From NCBI GenBank assembly GCA_015662065.1, contig DQUX01000364.1, positions 1 to 10,684 of the forward strand: 10,684 nt of DNA, in the 5' to 3' direction. Positions 6,272-10,684 of the stretch are shown one piece after another. The stretch's first letter is position 1, and every line of letters starts with the position of its first letter. The notes below the pieces were generated by a model, which had not been told where the DNA came from, searched no databases, and saw only the letters and a program-made list of their open reading frames with translations. The stretch comes from Anaerolineales bacterium. Lineage in GTDB: Bacteria; Chloroflexota; Anaerolineae; B4-G1; DUEL01. A program made the translations under genes and the position numbers.

Positions 6272-6766
6272 GTGAAGAAAGAGATCCACCCCGAGTACTA
6301 TCCGGAAGCCCAGGTCGTCTGCGCCTGTGGCAACTCCTGGACGGTCGGCGCTACGGTCCCTATGATCCGCACCGACGTCTGCTCCAACTGCCATCCCTTC
6401 TTCACCGGTGAGCAGCGGATCGTGGACACGGAAGGACAGGTCGATCGGTTCCTGAGCCGGCTGAGGCGACGGGACGAGATGCTGGCGGAGGAGAGGGCCC
6501 GCAGGGAGGCGGAACGCTCGCCAGACCTGCCCATCGCCGTCCTGGAGCTGGGCGGGCGGGCAGAGACGGTCCTGAAGGAGGCCGGCATCGAGACCATCGG
6601 CGACGCCCTGGAGAAGCTGGCCGAGGGAGATGAGACCCTCACCGATCTGCGCGGGTTCGGCCTCAAGTCGCTGGCGACGTTAAAGAAGCGGCTTCGCGCC
6701 CGAGGCTTCGTCCTGCCGGGTGACGAGATCCCCGAGGAGGAGCCGGGCGAGGAAGCCAACGAGTAG
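6272..6766 (+). CDS. rpmE: Ribosomal protein L31 fused to an RNA polymerase alpha-CTD-like domain
   Basis: The 164-residue protein is more than twice the length of ordinary L31 (about 70). Residues 1-65 are a zinc-type L31: MKKEIHPEY, then Cys17, Cys19, Cys37 and Cys40 with the HPFFTG segment (41-46). A charged, probably helical linker follows (about 58-84). Residues 86-150 read like the C-terminal domain of RNA polymerase alpha: LELGGRAETVLKEAGIETIG (91-110), then LTDLRGFGLKSLATLKKRL (123-141) and RGFVLPGD. By manual alignment to E. coli alpha, Arg96 corresponds to Arg265, Gly130 to Gly296, Lys132 to Lys298 and Ser133 to Ser299, while Asn268 is replaced by Thr99. The tail is acidic. GTG 6272 has GGAGG (6258-6262) inside the end of rpmA. 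The L31 call is firm; the second domain is a motif-based judgement, and a generic helix-hairpin-helix domain is the alternative. Confidence 0.88.
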   Translation: MKKEIHPEYYPEAQVVCACGNSWTVGATVPMIRTDVCSNCHPFFTGEQRIVDTEGQVDRFLSRLRRRDEMLAEERARREAERSPDLPIAVLELGGRAETVLKEAGIETIGDALEKLAEGDETLTDLRGFGLKSLATLKKRLRARGFVLPGDEIPEEEPGEEANE

Positions 6767-6783
6767 GGAGACCCAGCGATCCC

Positions 6784-6825
6784 TCGGGGGCAGGTGACTT
6801 CCATCATCTGCCCCCGATTGTGTTG
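6784..6825 (+). terminator. Stem-loop between rpmE and tdk (terminator or attenuator)
   Basis: Bases 6784-6797 pair with 6804-6817 (14 bp with one G-U pair) around the loop CTTCCA. A modest T-rich stretch (ATTGTGTT) follows. It would end the ribosomal operon, but it ends only 12 bases before the tdk ribosome binding site and I see no promoter in between. Read-through or attenuation into tdk is therefore possible. Confidence 0.7.
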
Positions 6826-6839
6826 GAGTAGGAGGAGCG

Positions 6840-7427
6840 GTGTACGGAAAACCCAGTAGCGGCTGGATCGAGGTGATCTGCGGCAGTATGTTCTCGGGCA
6901 AGACGGAGGAACTCATCCGTCGGGTGCGCCGCGCCCGGATCGCCTGCCAGAAGGTCCAGGTCTTCAAGCACAGTCTGGACGCCCGATACGCGGAACGAGA
7001 GGTGGCCTCCCACAACGGGATGCAGTGGGAAGCGATACCGGTAGAGAGCACGGCCCAACTGCAGGAGATGCTCGCCTCCGAAACGACCGTCGTCGCCATA
7101 GACGAAGGGCAGTTCTTCGACGACGGGCTGGTGGAGCTGTGCGAGGAGCTGGCCGAGAGGGGGAGGCGGGTGATCGTCGCCGGGCTGGATATGGACTTCC
7201 GCAGGGAGCCCTTCGGGCCGATGCCCAACCTGATGGCCGTGGCGGAGCGGGTGGATAAGCTGCAGGCCATCTGTGTGGTCTGCGGGGGGCCCGCCAGCCA
7301 CACTCAGCGGCTCATCAACGGCCGCCCGGCAGCCTACGACGATCCGGTGATCCTGATCGGCGCAGAAGAGGTGTACGAGGCGCGATGCCGGGGATGTCAT
7401 AAGGTGGGAAGGGCCGATGGCGAATGA
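6840..7427 (+). CDS. tdk: Thymidine kinase (type II)
   Basis: The 195-residue enzyme phosphorylates thymidine to dTMP with ATP in the cytosolic salvage pathway. The P-loop is GSMFSGKT (15-22). The catalytic acid is Glu89 in the DEGQFF motif (88-93), followed by GLDMDFRREPFGPM (115-128). The zinc site is Cys145, Cys148, Cys183 and Cys186, typical of the tetrameric TK1-like class. The length is normal. GTG 6840 has AGGAGG at 6830-6835, slightly close. The 3' end overlaps the next gene by 11 bases, so the two are probably translationally coupled. No own promoter is visible upstream. Confidence 0.96.
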   Translation: MYGKPSSGWIEVICGSMFSGKTEELIRRVRRARIACQKVQVFKHSLDARYAEREVASHNGMQWEAIPVESTAQLQEMLASETTVVAIDEGQFFDDGLVELCEELAERGRRVIVAGLDMDFRREPFGPMPNLMAVAERVDKLQAICVVCGGPASHTQRLINGRPAAYDDPVILIGAEEVYEARCRGCHKVGRADGE

Positions 7428-7989
7428 GCGAGTGACAAGGGAGATCCCGATCCCTGGCTCGGTGGAGCGGTCGTTGCTGGACGAGGAGACGATCCGGCGG
7501 CGGGTGGAGGAACTGGCCGCCCAGATCAGCGCCGACTACGCCGACAGGGAGAGTCTGTTGCTGGTGGGAGTGTTGAAAGGGGCCTTCATCTTTCTGGCCG
7601 ACCTGGCCCGCCGGCTCACGATACCCCACCACGTGGATTTCATCGCCCTCTCCAGCTACAACCGGGGAATGGTCAGCACCGGCGCGGTCCGGCTCATTAT
7701 GGATACCCGGGCTCCGGTGACGGGACGGCACATCTTGATTGTCGAGGATATCGTGGACACCGGCCACACCCTCAAGTACCTGATGGACACCTTCCACGCC
7801 CGCCAGCCCGCCTCCCTCCGCACCTGCGTCCTGCTGAGCAAGCCGGAACAGCGCGAGATCGAGGTCCCCATCGACTATCTGGGCTTCGAGATCCCCAACG
7901 TCTGGGTCGTGGGCTACGGGCTGGACTTCGCCGACCGGTACCGGACGCTGCCCTATATCGCCGTGCTGAAGCGAGAGGCATACGAGTAA
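7417..7989 (+). CDS. hpt: Hypoxanthine phosphoribosyltransferase, copy 1
   Basis: The 190-residue enzyme would transfer phosphoribose from PRPP to hypoxanthine or guanine. The LKG loop is at 53-55. The PRPP motif LIVEDIVDTGHTL (107-119) holds Glu110, Asp111 and the presumed general base Asp114. Lys142 corresponds to the purine-contacting Lys of human HPRT (165), and Asp170 to the late metal/purine-site Asp. The base-stacking segment reads IPNVWVVGYGLD, with Trp163 where most family members, including the next gene, have Phe. It starts inside the end of tdk, after an AAGGTGGGAAGG purine-rich site. A second copy follows after 95 bases. The family call is certain; preference for hypoxanthine, guanine or xanthine cannot be read off. 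Confidence 0.95.
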   Translation: MANERVTREIPIPGSVERSLLDEETIRRRVEELAAQISADYADRESLLLVGVLKGAFIFLADLARRLTIPHHVDFIALSSYNRGMVSTGAVRLIMDTRAPVTGRHILIVEDIVDTGHTLKYLMDTFHARQPASLRTCVLLSKPEQREIEVPIDYLGFEIPNVWVVGYGLDFADRYRTLPYIAVLKREAYE

Positions 7990-8020
7990 TCGACAGGACC
8001 TGCGCAGTTTCACCTACTCT

Positions 8021-8050
8021 CACCACGGAGGCACGAAGGACACGGAGAAA
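8021..8050. repeat. Degenerate CACGGAGG-type tandem repeat between the two hpt genes
   Basis: Three loosely repeated 9-base units are CCACGGAGG, CACGAAGGA and CACGGAGAA. The complement resembles the TCTCCGCG units at 4916-4939. Similar CACGGAG tracts are common intergenic debris in several phyla. It fills most of the spacer separating the duplicated hpt genes. Confidence 0.6.
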
Positions 8051-8084
8051 CACCGCTGGCGTGGTCGCCCCCCAGGAGGACAGG

Positions 8085-8648
8085 ATGGGCCTGCGAGATG
8101 ATGTGGCAAAGGTGCTGATCCCGGAGAAAGCGCTACAGGCGCGGGTGGCGGAGCTGGCGCGGGAGATCAACGCCATCTACACTGACGAGGACCGCCCTCT
8201 CCTGGTCTGTGTCCTTAAAGGGGCCTTCATGTTCCTGGCCGACCTGACCCGCTACCTGGAGATCCGGCATGAGATAGACTTTATGGAGATCTCCTCCTAC
8301 GGGAAGGGGACGGTGAGCAGCGGAGTGGTGCGGATCCTGCTGGACCTGGCGCAGAGTATCGAGGGGCGGCACGTCCTGATCGTGGAGGACATCATTGATT
8401 CGGGCCGGACGCTGGATTACATCACCCGCAACCTGCACACGCGACAGCCAGCCAGCCTGCGGGTATGCACGCTGCTGAGCAAGCCCGCCCGCCGGGAGAT
8501 CGACATCCCGGTAGACCTCGTGGGCTTCGATATCCCGGATGAGTTCGTGGTGGGCTACGGGCTGGACTTCGCCGAGGAGTACCGGAACCTGCCCTTCATC
8601 GGGGTACTGAAGGAAGAAGCGTATCAGAGCAGCGAGGGACAGGTCTGA
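8085..8648 (+). CDS. hpt: Hypoxanthine phosphoribosyltransferase, copy 2
   Basis: The 187-residue paralog of the preceding gene shares its whole fold and many identical stretches (VLKGAF, RQPASLR, LLSKP, VVGYGLDFA). The LKG loop is at 44-46. The PRPP motif LIVEDIIDSGRTL (98-110) has Glu101, Asp102 and the base Asp105. Lys133 and Asp161 are conserved, and the stacking segment reads IPDEFVVGYGLD with the usual Phe154. I chose ATG 8085 because AGGAGG (8074-8079) lies 5 bases upstream; an in-frame GTG at 8061 precedes that site. The stop codon lies in the loop of a hairpin (8636-8657). Two tandem paralogs with intact catalytic residues suggest a duplication with divided base preference or expression. 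Confidence 0.95.
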   Translation: MGLRDDVAKVLIPEKALQARVAELAREINAIYTDEDRPLLVCVLKGAFMFLADLTRYLEIRHEIDFMEISSYGKGTVSSGVVRILLDLAQSIEGRHVLIVEDIIDSGRTLDYITRNLHTRQPASLRVCTLLSKPARREIDIPVDLVGFDIPDEFVVGYGLDFAEEYRNLPFIGVLKEEAYQSSEGQV

Positions 8649-8657
8649 GACCTGCCC
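8636..8657. terminator. Hairpin carrying the hpt copy 2 stop codon in its loop
   Basis: CAGGTC (8640-8645) pairs with GACCTG (8649-8654) around the loop TGA, which is the stop codon. GGG (8636-8638) and CCC (8655-8657) extend the stem past a bulged A. No T-run follows. The centre GGTC-NNN-GACC matches the form of the palindromes at 1123-1179. Confidence 0.5.
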
Positions 8658-8674
8658 CTATAGGAACCGCCCGC

Positions 8675-8687
8675 GCGCCGTCGGCGC
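8675..8687. terminator. Small hairpin between convergent hpt and glycosyltransferase genes
   Basis: GCGCC (8675-8679) pairs with GGCGC (8683-8687) around a GTC loop, 3 bases before the glycosyltransferase stop. Its place between convergent genes fits a terminator, but it is short and has no T-run. Confidence 0.35.
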
Positions 8688-8690
8688 TCC

Positions 8691-9620
8691 TCACGAGCCC
8701 GCCGATTCCGATGGTCCTAGCGATGGGGCGGCCACCACTTTCGTCGTCTTCGCCACCTCCCAGACCGCGTGCTTGCGTTTCCACACCCGATAGTCCATCA
8801 CCCCCAACAGCCGTCCCCAGACCTCCAGACCGATGACCGCAGGCCCCCAGAGGAAATACCGCCAGTCCCGCCGTATCCCCGGCGCGGTCAGCAGGAGCCA
8901 CAGGATATGCCGCCCCTTCATCGTCGATACCCGGTAGCCGAGGGTATCCCGCACGTAGACGTGGCCGGCATAGATCCGCCTCCGCTGCCGCAGGAAGTCC
9001 TCCACCGTCTCCGGCCCCCGGTTGTAGACCACGGCCTCGGGGACGTACCGGAGCCGCAGCCCCTGCCCGCGGATCAGCGGCTCGATACTGGCCTCGTCCA
9101 CCGCCGAGTCTCGGGGGATCTGCCGGAAGAAATTGCGGAAAGCGATCAACTCTCCCATCTTCGGCCGCCGCAGCGAGATCTGGTGGTGGAGCTGCCAGAG
9201 GAGATGGATCATATAGCCGGTGAAGGTGTGGGGATCGTTGGTCGGGACTGGCCGCCCCCCCGTCATCCCGACCTCAGGGTCATGGAACGGGGCAACAAGG
9301 TGTTCGATGGCCTCCGGGGCGGGGATCGTGTCGGCGTTGGCCAACACGATGACCTCCTGTCGGGTATTCCGAAGCAGGGTGTTGACGGCCGACGACTTCC
9401 CCTGCCGCTGCTTCTGACTGATCAGGCGAACGCGCGCGTCCCGCCGGCAGAACTGGCGGACGATCCCCTCAGTGCGGTCGACGCAGCCGCTGGCGACAAC
9501 GATGATCTCAGCGATCTGCACGTGCGTGAGCCGCTGCTGACAGAGGGCCTTCAGCATCTTGCCGATATTGGCCTCCTCGTTGTAGGCCATCACGGCGACG
9601 CAGCAACTGATCCTCTTCAT
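8691..9620 (-). CDS. Family 2 glycosyltransferase
   Basis: The 309-residue protein has a GT-A fold of the GT2 type. The N-terminus carries VAVMAYNEEANIG (8-20) and VVASGCVDRT (41-50, Asp48). The DxD-like motif is NAD (95-97), and DEAS (175-178) may include the catalytic base. A QRRRIYAGH segment (212-220) resembles the QxxRW-like motif of processive or membrane GT2 enzymes. Two moderately hydrophobic stretches (about 238-249 and 256-275) suggest peripheral or weak membrane contact; there is no signal peptide. ATG 9620 has AGGAAAGG upstream on the minus strand; an in-frame start at 9683 is less likely because it precedes this site. The gene follows the Ig-like protein gene on the same strand after 77 bases. 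The donor and acceptor are unknown; polysaccharide or glycolipid synthesis is plausible. Confidence 0.88.
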   Translation of the reverse strand: MKRISCCVAVMAYNEEANIGKMLKALCQQRLTHVQIAEIIVVASGCVDRTEGIVRQFCRRDARVRLISQKQRQGKSSAVNTLLRNTRQEVIVLANADTIPAPEAIEHLVAPFHDPEVGMTGGRPVPTNDPHTFTGYMIHLLWQLHHQISLRRPKMGELIAFRNFFRQIPRDSAVDEASIEPLIRGQGLRLRYVPEAVVYNRGPETVEDFLRQRRRIYAGHVYVRDTLGYRVSTMKGRHILWLLLTAPGIRRDWRYFLWGPAVIGLEVWGRLLGVMDYRVWKRKHAVWEVAKTTKVVAAPSLGPSESAGS

Positions 9621-9637
9621 AACAGCGCCTTTCCTGT

Positions 9638-9664
9638 GGGCCGAGGCCGTCCGGTCATCGGCCC
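9638..9664 (-). other. Intergenic stem-loop between the Ig-like gene and the glycosyltransferase
   Basis: GGGCCGA (9638-9644) and TCGGCCC (9658-9664) form a 7-bp stem with a partly self-pairing interior. It ends just before the glycosyltransferase ribosome binding site. It could be a weak terminator or a processing site; no T-run is present. Confidence 0.4.
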
Positions 9665-9697
9665 GCACCCCACGACCCCACACCCCAAAGCCAACCC

Positions 9698-10684
9698 CTA
9701 CGGAGCAGGCCAGGTCCTGGTCACAAACGGCAGATAGACACGAACCACCATGCTGACCTGGACCTCACCGCTGGCCCCACCGGACAGCGCCTGGACGGTG
9801 GCCCTCCCCGGTTCCGAGGCGGCGGTCAGCGTCGTCGCCGCAAGACCGTTTTGGGTATTCACCACGCCCGGGTTCACCGTGCCCAGATCGGTGGAGAAGG
9901 TGACCGGGGTGCCGTCCTGCACCAGGTTCCCGTACACATCGGTCATCCGGGCCGTGATCGTGGAGGTGGCGACCCCATCGGCGTCGATGCGGTCTGGGTT
10001 GGCCGTCACCGTCACCGTGAACGGAGGGCCAGCCAAGACGGTCAACGTAGCGGTATCCTCGTATGTGCCGTAAGCGCCAGTGACCGTCCAGGTGCCCGCC
10101 ACCTCGGACGTGTAGACGTTTCCGGCCCACACGCCCCCCGCACCAGACGGGGTCGTGAACACCGTCGAAGCCGTCACGTCGCCCAGGCTGTTGTTGTAGG
10201 CATCGAAGGCCTCGGCGGTATAGCGCTGAGCCTCCCCGGCAGTGACGGTGGCGGAGGCTGGCGAGATGACAATGTGATCCAGCCCGCCCACCGACACCGT
10301 CAGCGTCGCCGTGTCGCTCTCGCCACCGAAGGTGCCGGTGACGGTCCATGTGCCGGCGACCTCCGTGGTGTAGATATTGACGGCCCAGGTGCCGCCGGCG
10401 CCAGCCTCGGTGGTGTAGACACCGCTGGCGGTGACGTCCCAGGCATTGTCGTCGGCGTCGTAGGCAGTGAGGGTATAGGCGATGGAGTCCCCTGCCGTCC
10501 GGGAGGCCGAGGCTGGCGTCAGCTCCACGCGGTCTACTGCCCCCAGCAACACCGTGATCGTCCCCGTGGCGTCAGTGTGGCCTGCGCCATCGTCCGCCGT
10601 GATCGTGCCGCTGGTCCCCGCCGTTGCGGGAGCGAAGGTGTAGCTGGTGCCACTGCCCGTGACGTTGTCCAGGCTGCCCGTCTC
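9698..10684 (-). CDS. Secreted Ig-like/Big_1 repeat protein, C-terminal part (5' end outside window)
   Basis: The frame is open to the window edge, so this is the C-terminal 328 residues of a larger protein. The GTG at 10552 is internal, not the start. Visible order: the end of one beta-rich module (ending TGTITVLLG), two tandem repeats of about 85 residues (10286-10540 and 10031-10285), then a Big_1/invasin-like Ig domain (about 9755-10020, with the typical ADGVATSTITARMTDVYGN and PVTFSTDLGTV segments). Both repeats contain PASA, AGGxWAxNxYT, EVAGTWTVTG and DTATLTV. The protein ends VRVYLPFVTRTWPAP. Composition is rich in Thr, Val, Gly and Ala with no Cys visible, fitting an extracellular stalk or adhesin. 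A short aromatic YLP-type tail recalls C-termini I associate with exported Chloroflexota proteins, but that is recollection, not proof. Confidence 0.85.
   Translation of the reverse strand, partial: ETGSLDNVTGSGTSYTFAPATAGTSGTITADDGAGHTDATGTITVLLGAVDRVELTPASASRTAGDSIAYTLTAYDADDNAWDVTASGVYTTEAGAGGTWAVNIYTTEVAGTWTVTGTFGGESDTATLTVSVGGLDHIVISPASATVTAGEAQRYTAEAFDAYNNSLGDVTASTVFTTPSGAGGVWAGNVYTSEVAGTWTVTGAYGTYEDTATLTVLAGPPFTVTVTANPDRIDADGVATSTITARMTDVYGNLVQDGTPVTFSTDLGTVNPGVVNTQNGLAATTLTAASEPGRATVQALSGGASGEVQVSMVVRVYLPFVTRTWPAP
10031..10540 (-). repeat. Two tandem 255-base repeats in the Ig-like gene
   Basis: Repeat copies 10286-10540 and 10031-10285 encode 85-residue modules that align without gaps over nearly their whole length and share the EVAGTWTVTG and DTATLTV segments. 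They differ at many third positions, so the duplication is not recent. Confidence 0.75.

Noticed and set aside
8769..9737. A 322-codon plus-strand open frame opposite the glycosyltransferase
   Set aside because: The minus-strand product has GT2 motifs and a ribosome binding site, while the plus-strand translation is low-complexity (Pro, Asp, Arg, His) with no recognisable motif.

Overview
This is a GC-rich bacterial window. Its gene content suggests Chloroflexota, perhaps an Anaerolineae-like lineage. That assignment is inference, resting on a baeRF/eRF1-like protein, a B12-binding-type radical SAM protein with its DUF2344 partner, ribosomal protein L31 with a long C-terminal extension, and a secreted Ig-like repeat protein ending in a short YLPF-type tail. 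No marker in the window fixes the species.

Layout, left to right on the + strand. (1) The 3' part of an HtrA/DegP-type serine protease (to 1069), whose N-terminus lies outside the window. (2) A 150-base gap with a cluster of three palindromic hairpins, two of them enclosed by an outer stem. (3) A baeRF-type eRF1-like protein (1219-2328) in which the expected GGQ reads GGA. (4) A large perfect inverted repeat (2354-2387) between this gene and a minus-strand tRNA-Glu(CTC) (2426-2498). (5) A compact divergent promoter pair (2509-2559) whose -35 boxes occupy the same bases; one fires the tRNA leftward, the other a YjbQ-family gene rightward. (6) A radical SAM protein (3049-4899) and its DUF2344 partner (4950-5597). 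(7) A strong promoter overlapping the DUF2344 stop codon, driving rplU, rpmA and an unusual rpmE (5679-6766). (8) A nucleotide salvage group: thymidine kinase and two tandem hypoxanthine phosphoribosyltransferase paralogs (6840-8648). On the minus strand, convergent to these: (9) a family 2 glycosyltransferase (8691-9620), preceded by (10) the C-terminal part of a secreted Ig-like/Big_1 repeat protein (9698 to the window end).

The strongest observation is the rpmE gene. It encodes a complete zinc-type L31 domain followed, in one uninterrupted frame, by a domain that reads like the C-terminal domain of the RNA polymerase alpha subunit. This would be a ribosomal protein carrying a transcription-machinery module. 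Other points of interest are the overlapping -35 boxes of the tRNA-Glu and yjbQ promoters, the palindrome cluster with a shared GGTC-RCA-GACC core, the GGQ-to-GGA change in the baeRF protein, and the differing base-pocket residues of the two Hpt paralogs. The remaining genes look like ordinary housekeeping genes.
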